In this document: positions 8,311 through 16,704 of the stretch, piece by piece
Position numbering within the stretch: the first letter of the stretch is position 1
How the letters are laid out: every line of letters starts with the position of its first letter
Position numbers and translations under genes: made by a program
The notes under the pieces: generated by a model
What the model was told of the DNA's origin: nothing
Seen by the model: only the letters and a program-made list of their open reading frames with translations
Database searches by the model: none
NCBI RefSeq assembly: GCF_030123325.1
Contig: NZ_CP126106.1
Span: 3,190,001 to 3,254,000 of the forward strand
Source: Peribacillus simplex
GTDB taxonomy: Bacteria; Bacillota; Bacilli; Bacillales; DSM-1321
Reading direction: 5' to 3'
Length of the DNA: 64,000 bases

Positions 8311-9198
8311 ATGAATTTTGGCCAAGTTTTAACCGCAATGGTTACCCCGTTTAATCATAATGATGAGGTTGATTTCAATGCTACGAGAACTTTAGTAAAT
8401 TATTTAATTGCTAATGGTTCTGATGGATTAGTAATAGCTGGTACAACTGGAGAGTCTCCTACATTAACTGCAGAAGAAAAAGTGGATTTATTCAAAATTG
8501 TTGTAGAAGTTGTTGATGGAAGAGTTCCAGTCATAGCTGGAACTGGATCAAATAACACGAAGGCTTCCATCAGCTTAACAAAACAGGCAGAGGCGGCAGG
8601 AGTCGACGGAATCATGCTCGTTACCCCATACTATAACAAGCCGTCTCAAGAAGGATTATTTCAGCACTTTAGTGCCATTGCCCATTCAACATCTTTACCG
8701 GTAATGCTTTATAATATCCCAGGACGAAGTGTTGTGAACATGTCAGTAGAGACGATTGTTAGCCTCTCAAAAATCAACAATATCGTGGCAGTAAAAGAAG
8801 CAAGTGGTGACTTAGATGCCATGGCACAAATCATAAGCAAAACAGCTAGCGATTTTACATTGTACAGCGGCGATGATGGGTTAACATTACCGGTTTTAGC
8901 CATCGGTGGAACAGGTGTTGTTTCGGTTGCCTCACACATAATTGGTAATGAAATGCAAGAAATGATCAATAGCTTTAAAAATGGTGATGTCCATGGTGCT
9001 GCCACTGCACATCGTAACCTTCTTCCAATTATGAAGGCATTATTTACTGCACCAAGCCCAGCACCGGTAAAATCAGCATTAAATATGCGGGGGGTAAATG
9101 TTGGAGGTGTCCGCTTACCAATGGTCCCTTTAAACCATGAAGAAAAAAGTGCACTACAAATAGCTCTACAATCTAGTAAAGTATATAACTTAATTTAA
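8311..9198 (+). CDS. dapA: 4-hydroxy-tetrahydrodipicolinate synthase
   Basis: This 295-residue class I aldolase condenses pyruvate with L-aspartate 4-semialdehyde, the entry to diaminopimelate, lysine and (in sporulating cells) dipicolinate. The Schiff-base lysine is K162 in VAVKEASG. The proton-relay Tyr134 is in VMLYNIPGR, the Thr45-Thr46 pair is in AGTTGES, and YYNKPSQ is the usual substrate-side loop. Length and motifs are complete. The start follows a GGGTGTG site. The gene stands alone under a lysine riboswitch rather than inside a dapG-dapA type operon, so it may be a lysine-responsive second copy (inference). The terminator at 9301-9338 closes the unit. Confidence 0.95.
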   Translation: MNFGQVLTAMVTPFNHNDEVDFNATRTLVNYLIANGSDGLVIAGTTGESPTLTAEEKVDLFKIVVEVVDGRVPVIAGTGSNNTKASISLTKQAEAAGVDGIMLVTPYYNKPSQEGLFQHFSAIAHSTSLPVMLYNIPGRSVVNMSVETIVSLSKINNIVAVKEASGDLDAMAQIISKTASDFTLYSGDDGLTLPVLAIGGTGVVSVASHIIGNEMQEMINSFKNGDVHGAATAHRNLLPIMKALFTAPSPAPVKSALNMRGVNVGGVRLPMVPLNHEEKSALQIALQSSKVYNLI

Positions 9199-9300
9199 GT
9201 AAAATTAGAGAAAGATATTTTCATGAATGAACTATAATCGCATTTATAGTTCAACTTAGAAATGGATTTATATCTACTTATATAACTTGATGATGAATAA

Positions 9301-9338
9301 ATGGCCTTTGTTCTCTTTGAGCAAAGGCTATTTTTTTG
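9301..9338 (+). terminator. Intrinsic terminator downstream of dapA
   Basis: ATGGCCTTTG (9301-9310) pairs with CAAAGGCTAT (9322-9331, one G-U) and is followed by TTTTTTT. A weaker hairpin without a T tract lies upstream at 9229-9251. Confidence 0.8.
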
Positions 9339-9571
9339 ATAAGTTTTTTTATCCATCCCCCCTTTTATTTCATGGCCTGAAGTTGCTGTCCTTCATTTTG
9401 ATCCTTGCTGTAGACTTGTATGTTTCCAAACTTACGGACTTCATTTTTTTATTCCATCTTCTATTTTTCTCTCTCTTGTTCTATCAAAAACCGTTCGTAA
9501 AAGTGTATGCAAAATCACTATCGTTTGAAAAGTATTTTAAAACTTTAATTACAGTTAAAAATAGGTGACTT

Positions 9572-10063
9572 TTACGAACGGGACTTTTCTTCCCATATAG
9601 GCAAAACTGTTGAATATTTAATTTCTCTAAGAGCTAGGCTAGTTTGAATTCTTGTTATGCCTAGTTTATTTAACTTTCTAATAAATATTTCCAATTCCTT
9701 CCGATCTTTGTTAGCCACTTTTAAAAGATAATCATACTCACCTGTTAAACAATGGCACTCTAATACTTCTGACATAGATGCTAATGCCTTCTCCAAAACT
9801 TCCAGTTTTTCAGCTTGATGTATATCCGTACTCATAAAAATAAAACATAATAAATCAAAACCTAGCTTCTCCTGGTTTAAAATTGCTACTTGTCCATTAA
9901 TAAATCCTTCATTTTCCAAACGTTTTATCCTTGAATGTATAGCTGGCGGGGATAACTTGACGCGCTTTGCAAGCTCAGTATTGCTTAACTGTGCATCCTT
10001 TTGTAGTAAATCTAAAATTTGAATATCAACTTGATCCAGAACCTTGCTTACGATAGATTCCAC
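9572..10063 (-). CDS. Lrp/AsnC-family transcription regulator
   Basis: This 163-residue regulator has an N-terminal winged HTH (about residues 10-60; QLSNTELAKRVKLSPPAIHSR is the HTH core) and a C-terminal RAM ligand-binding domain (about 70-150, with LTGEYDYLLKV). Such proteins form octamers or dimers and sense amino acids. It starts at a GTG 7 bases after AAAAGGAGTG. It is divergent from an EamA-family exporter gene. A perfect palindrome at 10252-10263 lies in the shared region, so it most likely controls that exporter in response to an amino acid, as is common for this pairing. The ligand is not readable. Confidence 0.9.
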   Translation of the reverse strand: MESIVSKVLDQVDIQILDLLQKDAQLSNTELAKRVKLSPPAIHSRIKRLENEGFINGQVAILNQEKLGFDLLCFIFMSTDIHQAEKLEVLEKALASMSEVLECHCLTGEYDYLLKVANKDRKELEIFIRKLNKLGITRIQTSLALREIKYSTVLPIWEEKSRS

Positions 10064-10251
10064 TTATAATCACTCCTTTTACAATTGTTCCAAAAACGGT
10101 ATCATCCCAATAACGAAACTTAATTTAATTCTGTATATTAGCAATATTTTTTAATATTATTTTAAGTTTCCTCTATTATACAAAATAATATATAAAGTAA
10201 TGAACTAAAATGTTAAAATTAGTAGTAATTAATTATGAAAATTGAAATGTC

Positions 10252-10263
10252 ATTGTGCACAAT
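10252..10263. promoter_or_regulatory. Palindromic candidate operator for the Lrp/AsnC regulator
   Basis: ATTGTGCACAAT is a perfect 12-bp palindrome 53 bases upstream of the exporter start, in the divergent region with the Lrp/AsnC gene. Its position suits an operator, but binding is inferred from layout only. Confidence 0.45.
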
Positions 10264-10316
10264 GGCTTCGATCTTTTTTCACTTAAACTGTGAAAGATGA
10301 AAAGGAGCAAAAAGAT

Positions 10317-11231
10317 ATGCAATATTATTATTTTTCGTTATTACTTTTAACAAGTTTATTATGGGGTGGAAACTTTGTCTTAGGAAAATCGCTTGTCGGT
10401 CATGCTTCTCCGATGACGTTGACGAGTTTAAGGTGGATCATTGCCATTAGTTGTCTTTTGCCAATTGTATGGTGGAAAGAAAGAAAGATATTTCCCCATC
10501 GAAGTGCAATCCTTCCTTTATTTTTGATGGGAATTACTGGTGTGGCTCTATTTAATCTATTACAATTTGCAGCATTAGAGAAAACATCCGCCACTAATGT
10601 CGGATTAATATCCACATTAAACATGATTTCAATTGCTGTTTTTTCATTTTTCTTTTTAAAAGAAAGAATTAATATTCTACAAATGTTTTCTATGTTTTTT
10701 TCGCTTATTGGCGTAATACTTGTACTATCAAAAGGAAATATTAATCTATTCCTTTCCTTACGGTTTAATACAGGAGATTTATATATGATGGCTGCTGTAT
10801 GCGTTTGGGGAATATATTCCGTTTGTAGCAAATGGGCAATGATAACAACAACACCCATGATGTCTACATTATATTCTGGTATATTTGGACTTATAGTTCT
10901 TCTTCCGTTTAATTTTTCTAATTTTACAGTGTCTAATATAAATGCTTCTTTCATACAATCTATTTTATATACAGGCGTTATCTCAACTGTAGCATGTATG
11001 GTGCTTTGGAACATTGGTGTACAAAAATTAGGTGCAACAACATCAGGTATTTTCTTGAATTTTAATCCTATTTTCACTGCAGTTTTAGCCTATCTATTAT
11101 TAGGTGAAAAAATTATTTGGGTACAAGGAATTGGTAGTGGTATTGTGATTATAGGCTGTTATTTGTTCTCACATTTTAAAGCCAAGGTGATTTTCAAAAA
11201 GAATTCTGGACAAACGCAGATTCAAGCATGA
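10317..11231 (+). CDS. EamA/DMT-family metabolite exporter
   Basis: This 304-residue integral membrane protein shows ten hydrophobic segments arranged as two EamA repeats. The first begins LLLTSLLWGGNFVLGKSL; the second begins near GDLYMMAAVCVWGIYS. Members export amino acids or related metabolites by proton antiport. I choose the ATG at 10317, 11 bases after AAAGGAG; an earlier in-frame GTG at 10290 has no good site and would add a charged tail before the first membrane helix. The divergent Lrp/AsnC gene suggests amino-acid-dependent induction. The substrate is unknown. Confidence 0.88.
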   Translation: MQYYYFSLLLLTSLLWGGNFVLGKSLVGHASPMTLTSLRWIIAISCLLPIVWWKERKIFPHRSAILPLFLMGITGVALFNLLQFAALEKTSATNVGLISTLNMISIAVFSFFFLKERINILQMFSMFFSLIGVILVLSKGNINLFLSLRFNTGDLYMMAAVCVWGIYSVCSKWAMITTTPMMSTLYSGIFGLIVLLPFNFSNFTVSNINASFIQSILYTGVISTVACMVLWNIGVQKLGATTSGIFLNFNPIFTAVLAYLLLGEKIIWVQGIGSGIVIIGCYLFSHFKAKVIFKKNSGQTQIQA

Positions 11232-11365
11232 TTTTTATTCAAAGTCTATAAACGTAATATCTCTCGTGATTAATTTTCTAAATATACTTAAAAGCCTGAT
11301 CCAAGGTGGATACAGGCTCGTCTGTTCAAAAACTTCCGGATAAGGAATTAATAAAAAAGTGCTAT

Positions 11366-12073
11366 TTAACATCTTACATATTTGCGTTTAAAACCAAGCC
11401 TTCCTTTATCGACTTCTTTTTGAATACTTTCGTAAGCATTTAGAAAACTGCTTTTTTTCTTGTCCCGTTTGACTTCTACTATTCCTATTGCCTTTGCAGT
11501 CTCGACTGCCTTTTCATGGAGTGGCAAATATGAAATCCCCACGGTGTATAGAAAATTATTCATAGCGGATTTCGTTCGTTCCGGCGAATCGTGAATCGTA
11601 TTTTTCACATTATCAAGCATATTGGAAATCTTACTTTCTGAAAATTCAACGTCTAGCCGATTCCCTAAAAGCCAGCAGTAGCAGCTCCAGCCCGCTGACA
11701 TTCTCAGCTCTTCACCGCTTGCGATCCATTTATCAGAAACTTCTTGCGCAATATCTGACTCTGCTAAAGTTACGGCCACTACATAATCGGATAGCATATA
11801 AAAATACGCAGCATCCATCCAACGATCATAATCCGACTCAGTCATGGCTTTTGGGTCTGCAATAATGCCTGCAAAGTACATTGCATCGTAGTTCCCCGTG
11901 GAATAAAGCTCTTCAGCTAAACGGTGACTTATTTTTATTTTCTTTGCAATTGGTTTCATAGCGCCTGTAGCTACCCCAAAAAGCGGCTCATGCGCACCAT
12001 TGGATATGTACATTTTTTTAGTTCGTTCCTTGCCAAGGGCTTCAAGTTCCTGCATAACCATCTCTAAATTCAT
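11366..12073 (-). CDS. AlkD-like DNA alkylation repair protein
   Basis: This 235-residue helical HEAT-like repeat protein resembles the AlkD/AlkC DNA glycosylase superfamily. It has an early GAMKPIAKKIK segment, an aromatic, Asp-rich middle (DRWMDAAYFYMLSDYV) and a basic C-terminus ending KRKYVRC. AlkD enzymes remove alkylated purines without base flipping. This protein belongs to the broader family, and its catalytic activity is not proven by the sequence. It starts after an AGGAAG site and is monocistronic, facing the EamA gene. Confidence 0.75.
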   Translation of the reverse strand: MNLEMVMQELEALGKERTKKMYISNGAHEPLFGVATGAMKPIAKKIKISHRLAEELYSTGNYDAMYFAGIIADPKAMTESDYDRWMDAAYFYMLSDYVVAVTLAESDIAQEVSDKWIASGEELRMSAGWSCYCWLLGNRLDVEFSESKISNMLDNVKNTIHDSPERTKSAMNNFLYTVGISYLPLHEKAVETAKAIGIVEVKRDKKKSSFLNAYESIQKEVDKGRLGFKRKYVRC

Positions 12074-12357
12074 CGCTTAGCACTTCCTTCTTTTCGGAGT
12101 TTCCCCACTAATAATTTGCCCATCAAATATATCACCATTATCCTATAACAAACTACCATTTGTCAGCAAAAACTACCGCCTTAGCTCATGAGTATTACGC
12201 AGGAATCGACTTAATATATGCCGACTTTTTTTACTTGAATTAACTTAAATTCGTACTTTCACCTACGCTAAAAACACAACTGAGGAACATATTAGAAAAG
12301 CTTTCATGTAAAATAAACATCCTTCCTTTCGCTTGCTCTTAAGTTTATAGACAAAAA

Positions 12358-12394
12358 GCATTCGGAACGAATTAATTCCGAATGCCTTTTTTTG
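12358..12394. terminator. Bidirectional intrinsic terminator
   Basis: GCATTCGGAA (12358-12367) pairs perfectly with TTCCGAATGC (12376-12385). Poly-A lies on the left and poly-T on the right, so it works in both directions. It serves the serine dehydratase gene that stops at 12468. The rest of 12074-12467 holds no gene I can support. Confidence 0.8.
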
Positions 12395-12467
12395 AATTTG
12401 ATCGAATACCATGCTTTTTTGCATCAGCGGAAATACGATGCGAGCTTAATGGGTAATTATTAGGTAA

Positions 12468-14030
12468 CTACTTTGTTTGAACCAAGATAATTTCGTCAAT
12501 AATCGGAATCTCTCTTTTTAATAAGGATAGGAGAGTGTCTTCGATTGTATTGTCGATTTCACAAATGGTTATTGCAGCACCATTGATTTTGGAACGTTCA
12601 TTGGCCATTCGGGCTATATTGAACCCGTTTTGATAAAGAATATCCGATAATTCGGCAATAACCCCTTTTTGGTCGGAATGGCGAATCACAAGTGTTGGCC
12701 GTTCTCCTGAAAATTTAAATGGATATTCATCAAATTCCTGAACCTCCACTTTACCACCGCCTAAAGAGCTGGCCAAAACCTTTACAGTACGTGTGACCCC
12801 TGACAATTCCACGAGGACGGTATTCGGATGATAGCTTCCAAGCACCCTTTTCGTGAATTCATATTGTAGGCCATTTTCTTCAGCAATATTTTTGGCATTT
12901 GGAATGCCATCATCCATGGTAGATAACCCTAGAACACCGGCTAATAGAGCCAGATCTGTTCCATGGCCTTGATAGGTTTCGGCGAAAGAGCCCATCAGCG
13001 AGAACGTTACATACAATGGATTTTCGTTTAATAGCTGGCGGGCAATATTACCGATTCGGACAGCTCCGGCTGTATGAGAACTCGAAGGACCAACCATTAC
13101 GGGACCGATGATTTCATACGCACTTTGGTATTTAGCCGGCCCACTGCCACTCGTTTTTCCGCTTAGAATCTGCTTCTTTAATTTTTGCCCGGTCGGAGTT
13201 CCGGCGAGACCGCCTATCCCGGTTTCTCTCAACGATTCGGGCATTTGCTGTCCGACTTCATGCATCACATGAATCACTTCATCCGGTGGGATGACGCTAG
13301 ATATCCCAGCTAAAGCCATATCTGCAGCAGCTTGGGCGGTAATTGCATGTAAACCGTTGCGGATGATGCACGGGATTTCCACCAGTCCAGCAACCGGGTC
13401 ACATACCAACCCCAGTGAATTTTTCAAAGCAATTCCGACGGCATTTCCAACCTGCTTTGGTGTTCCACCGGCAAGCTCTACTAGGGTGCCTGCTGCCATT
13501 GCGGTTGCAGAACCGATTTCAGCTTGGCACCCGCCGGCAGCCCCTGATATCGAAGCTTTATTTGCAACAACCAAGCCAAGTGCAGAGGCAGTGAATATTG
13601 ACTGTACAATCTGCTTTCGGGTAAATTTCCCACTGTCAAGGGCGTGAACAAGGACAGCTGGCAAGATTCCCGCTGACCCAGCTGTTGGCGTCGCCACAAT
13701 CCGCCCCATTGCAGCATTTACTTCCGATACCGCGAGCGCATTTGCTGCAGCATTCAATGTTCTCGGATTGACAAAGGAATTCCCGTTTCGGGCATACTGA
13801 TAAAGACGGTTTCCATCCCCTCCCGTCAAACCAGTACGCGACATGACTGGACTCTTTGTACCTCTGCGGACTGCCTCCTCCATTACAGTAAATTGTTCCG
13901 ACATTTTGTCGATAATCGTTTCCCTGGAACAACCTTTCTGTTGCACCTCTGTTTTGATCATCAATTCCGAAATGGGTGTTTTCTCCTGCTCTGCTAGTTC
14001 AATTAACTCTTTCAAATTGGTAAAAGACAT
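12468..14030 (-). CDS. L-serine ammonia-lyase, fused alpha-beta chain
   Basis: This 520-residue iron-sulfur enzyme converts L-serine to pyruvate and ammonia. Residues 1 to about 290 are the alpha (catalytic) part, with SRTGLTGGDG, TPTAGSAGILP, GCQAEIGSA and CDPVAGLVEIPC, including cluster-type cysteines. Residues from about 310 are the beta part, with MVGPSSSHTAGAVRIG, and end in an ACT regulatory domain (PTLVIRHSDQKGVIAEL). Bacillus subtilis keeps these as two genes, while E. coli-type enzymes run beta-then-alpha, so an alpha-then-beta fusion is noteworthy. I choose the ATG at 14030 because AAGGAGTG precedes it; upstream in-frame starts have no site. It ends an operon with the MFS and M20 genes. 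Confidence 0.9.
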   Translation of the reverse strand: MSFTNLKELIELAEQEKTPISELMIKTEVQQKGCSRETIIDKMSEQFTVMEEAVRRGTKSPVMSRTGLTGGDGNRLYQYARNGNSFVNPRTLNAAANALAVSEVNAAMGRIVATPTAGSAGILPAVLVHALDSGKFTRKQIVQSIFTASALGLVVANKASISGAAGGCQAEIGSATAMAAGTLVELAGGTPKQVGNAVGIALKNSLGLVCDPVAGLVEIPCIIRNGLHAITAQAAADMALAGISSVIPPDEVIHVMHEVGQQMPESLRETGIGGLAGTPTGQKLKKQILSGKTSGSGPAKYQSAYEIIGPVMVGPSSSHTAGAVRIGNIARQLLNENPLYVTFSLMGSFAETYQGHGTDLALLAGVLGLSTMDDGIPNAKNIAEENGLQYEFTKRVLGSYHPNTVLVELSGVTRTVKVLASSLGGGKVEVQEFDEYPFKFSGERPTLVIRHSDQKGVIAELSDILYQNGFNIARMANERSKINGAAITICEIDNTIEDTLLSLLKREIPIIDEIILVQTK

Positions 14031-14097
14031 GTTATCACTCCTTAAAGAAGAAGGTTCCCACGCCGTAAGCATAAGAACCGTCCCTTTTTCCCTTTGT

Positions 14098-15279
14098 TTA
14101 CTTCTGCTCAAAATATTCTGCAACTACAGCTGCCATTGCTTTTGCTGCGATGATCAAGCTATCCTCATTAATGACAAACTTAGGATGATGGTGAGGATAA
14201 ACTGGACCATCCTCCGGCTTTGCTCCAACATAAAACATACTGCCAGGAATCTTTTGCAAATAGTAAGCAAAATCTTCTGACCCAGACATTGGAGGTGTTT
14301 CCACTAACGCTTTGACTTCAGGAATTTCGGCCTTTTCAATCCCATTTACAACCAGTTCTGTCATGGCATCATCATTCACTAAAACAGGGTAATCATGTGA
14401 ATATATTAAATCATAGGTAATATCAAACTCTTGAGCAAGCCCTGCTAAAATTCGCTTGAATTCAATTTCCACTTTAGCACGAACTTCACTGGACATGGTT
14501 CTGACATCTCCCTCAAGTTCCACGCTGTCCTTTATAACATTAAATGATCCCTTTCCATCAAACGAGCCAATCGTTACTGTCGCCATATCAAAAGGATTGA
14601 TTCGGCGACTTACAATTGTCTGGGCTGCTACAACAAAATGGCTTGCTGCGACAATACTGTCATTGCTTGTATGCGGCATCGAACCATGTCCGCCTTTTCC
14701 TTGGATTTTCACTTTGAAATACGAGCGTCCAGCCTGCATTTCACCAGCACGATAAGAGACTTCCCCGGTCTCCGATAGGGACATGAGGTGAATGCCGAAA
14801 ATACTATCCACACCTTCTAAACATCCATCTTCAATCATTTCAATTGCTCCACCTGGAGGCGTTTCTTCCGCAGGCTGATGCAAGATAACAACATTTCCCC
14901 TTAATTGGTCTTTTATCTCGATTAATGCTTCGGCTAAAATCATTAAATAGGCAGTGTGTCCATCATGGCCGCATGCATGCATAACACCGGGATTACTCGA
15001 TTTAAATGGGACATCTGCCTCTTCCGTAATTGGCAGTCCATCAAAATCAGCACGCAGGGCAACCGTTTTACCTGCGAGTCCGCCTTCGATTGTCACAACC
15101 ACTCCGTATCCGCCAACATTTGTCCGTATCATTACATTTTTATCTTTATAAAAATCAGCAATGTATTGAGCCGTTTTTTCTTCTTTAAAAGATAATTCAG
15201 GATGTTGATGGAGATATCTGCGAATTTCTATCATTTTTTCTTTTTTCTCTTCAAGTTTTTGCATGAGTTGATCTAACAT
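14098..15279 (-). CDS. M20-family amidohydrolase / aminoacylase
   Basis: This 393-residue zinc-dependent amidohydrolase is of the hippurate/N-acyl-amino-acid type. Metal and catalytic motifs are HQHPELSF, LRADFDGLPITEE, MHACGHDGHTAYLM, HQPAEETPPGGA and HHHPKF near the end. A central dimerisation insert (about 180-295) begins with GRSYFKVKIQGKGGHGS. It likely cleaves an N-acyl or N-carbamoyl amino acid. Its place between an MFS transporter (11-base gap) and a serine dehydratase suggests the released amino acid is serine (inference). The second ATG (15279) is preferred because GGAGGG is 7 bases from it. Confidence 0.88.
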   Translation of the reverse strand: MLDQLMQKLEEKKEKMIEIRRYLHQHPELSFKEEKTAQYIADFYKDKNVMIRTNVGGYGVVVTIEGGLAGKTVALRADFDGLPITEEADVPFKSSNPGVMHACGHDGHTAYLMILAEALIEIKDQLRGNVVILHQPAEETPPGGAIEMIEDGCLEGVDSIFGIHLMSLSETGEVSYRAGEMQAGRSYFKVKIQGKGGHGSMPHTSNDSIVAASHFVVAAQTIVSRRINPFDMATVTIGSFDGKGSFNVIKDSVELEGDVRTMSSEVRAKVEIEFKRILAGLAQEFDITYDLIYSHDYPVLVNDDAMTELVVNGIEKAEIPEVKALVETPPMSGSEDFAYYLQKIPGSMFYVGAKPEDGPVYPHHHPKFVINEDSLIIAAKAMAAVVAEYFEQK

Positions 15280-15293
15280 CATATTCCCTCCGA

Positions 15294-16529
15294 TTATTTT
15301 TCTGTTTTAACGGTAAGTATCACTAGACCGCAAATTACAACGGCGATTGCCAAGGTGATGAATACGATAGAAAACGATCCACCAGCCATGGAAATTAAAG
15401 CACCGAATGCCATTGGAGCAATAAAGCCCCCAAGCGTTCCACCCGTATTGACGATCCCAATGGATGACCCAATTACTTTCTCAGGTAAAATCTTGTGCGG
15501 CCAAGAGAAAATTCCCACAAAGATCGTAGTTAATAAAAATGTAAGCACATATAAGAAAGCAATGGAAAGGGCCAATGAATTTGAAAATACTAAACCAAGA
15601 AACAACAAGGATGAAACTACTGAACAGCACATTAGCAGTAACTTTTCCTTACCAGCAAAATATTTTGTCAATAATACACCTGCAAATATGGAGGCTAGTG
15701 TTCCCCCAATAGCGTTCACTGCCAGGATTATCCCAACCGTACTAATGGATAGTGTAAATTTTGTCTTTAAGAAGGTTGGCAGCCATGACATATTTCCATA
15801 AAAAGCTACATTCGCAAGCAGCATGGCAACGAATAAAATGATTACATTTCGATTGGAAATCACTGATTTAAAACTAACTTGGTTCTTTTCCGTTTTCGTT
15901 TTGGCAGTTGGGAGGCTATTAGGTACCAAAAAGGCAACCAAAAGTAACGAGATCGCGAACATTGTCCCCAGTGCATAGTAGGCATAATGCCAATTCAAGT
16001 CAATCAGCCGTGCCCCAATCACAAATGCCAAAATTCCGCCAATTCCACTCGTTGACAAAATGAGCGATTGAACAAAGGTTCGTCTTTTTTTCGGGAAATT
16101 TTCGGCGATTCCTTTTGAGCAGCTTGGAGGATAGCCTGCATGGCCAATACCAGCCAAAAAACGAATCAAAATAAACATCAATAAGCTTCCAGCAAGGCCA
16201 AATGCGAATGAAAATATTGTAATAAGCGAAAGCGAAAGCATCAGTACCTTTTTATATCCAATCTTATCTGCGAGCCATCCCCCAGGTATCTGCATTAAAG
16301 AATAACCCAGGAAAAATAAACTCATGATCAAACCGGTTTGACTTGTTGTTAGATGGAATTGTTCTGCAATTGGGATAATTGCAGTCGAAATCATGTTTTT
16401 GTCCATGTAAATCATGGAATAACCAGCCATTAAAGCTGTAGTCAACAAAACTCCACGGGTATTTCTTTCCTTTGATACCGAAAGTGGTGCTTCGCTTTGC
16501 TTCTTAATCGTTCCTTGAGAAACAGACAT
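15294..16529 (-). CDS. MFS transporter
   Basis: This 411-residue major facilitator has 12 predicted membrane helices. The signature loop between helices 2 and 3 is GWLADKIGYKK, and helix 4 contains RFLAGIGHAGYPPS. It resembles the anion:cation/organic acid (ACS-like) group. The start follows GGAGGT. It leads the operon with the M20 amidohydrolase and serine dehydratase, so it probably imports their substrate, an acylated or conjugated amino acid (inference). The AraC-type regulator gene upstream ends in its own terminator. Confidence 0.88.
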   Translation of the reverse strand: MSVSQGTIKKQSEAPLSVSKERNTRGVLLTTALMAGYSMIYMDKNMISTAIIPIAEQFHLTTSQTGLIMSLFFLGYSLMQIPGGWLADKIGYKKVLMLSLSLITIFSFAFGLAGSLLMFILIRFLAGIGHAGYPPSCSKGIAENFPKKRRTFVQSLILSTSGIGGILAFVIGARLIDLNWHYAYYALGTMFAISLLLVAFLVPNSLPTAKTKTEKNQVSFKSVISNRNVIILFVAMLLANVAFYGNMSWLPTFLKTKFTLSISTVGIILAVNAIGGTLASIFAGVLLTKYFAGKEKLLLMCCSVVSSLLFLGLVFSNSLALSIAFLYVLTFLLTTIFVGIFSWPHKILPEKVIGSSIGIVNTGGTLGGFIAPMAFGALISMAGGSFSIVFITLAIAVVICGLVILTVKTEK

Positions 16530-16671
16530 AAAAGGCTACCTCCGAAATAATATTTATGTAATCGCTTTCTTGTCTTCATTATAAATATTTTAAGTATTGA
16601 AAACATTCCAATCATTGTCGAAAACATCCCCTTCATTTGCCCTTTTTCATTACTTGGCTTAACCGGACAAC

Positions 16672-16704
16672 AAAAAAAGACCATTAAGTTTTAACCTAAT
16701 GGCC
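16672..16704 (-). terminator. Terminator overlapping the end of the AraC-GH39 gene
   Basis: Read leftward, GGCCATTA pairs with TAATGGTC and is followed by TTTTTTTG. It overlaps the stop codon at 16691 and separates the regulator gene from the MFS operon. Confidence 0.7.

Noticed and set aside
9287..9568. 93-codon frame downstream of dapA
   Set aside because: It contains the dapA terminator hairpin, has no good ribosome site, and its composition is that of T-rich noncoding DNA.
11290..11320. Hairpin AGCCTG-ATCC...GGAT-CAGGCT after the EamA gene
   Set aside because: A good stem, but no T tract on either side, so I do not call it a terminator.
5096..14755. Long antisense frames inside the phosphoesterase, dapA, exporter, serine dehydratase and M20 genes
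   Set aside because: Shadows of strongly supported genes on the other strand.
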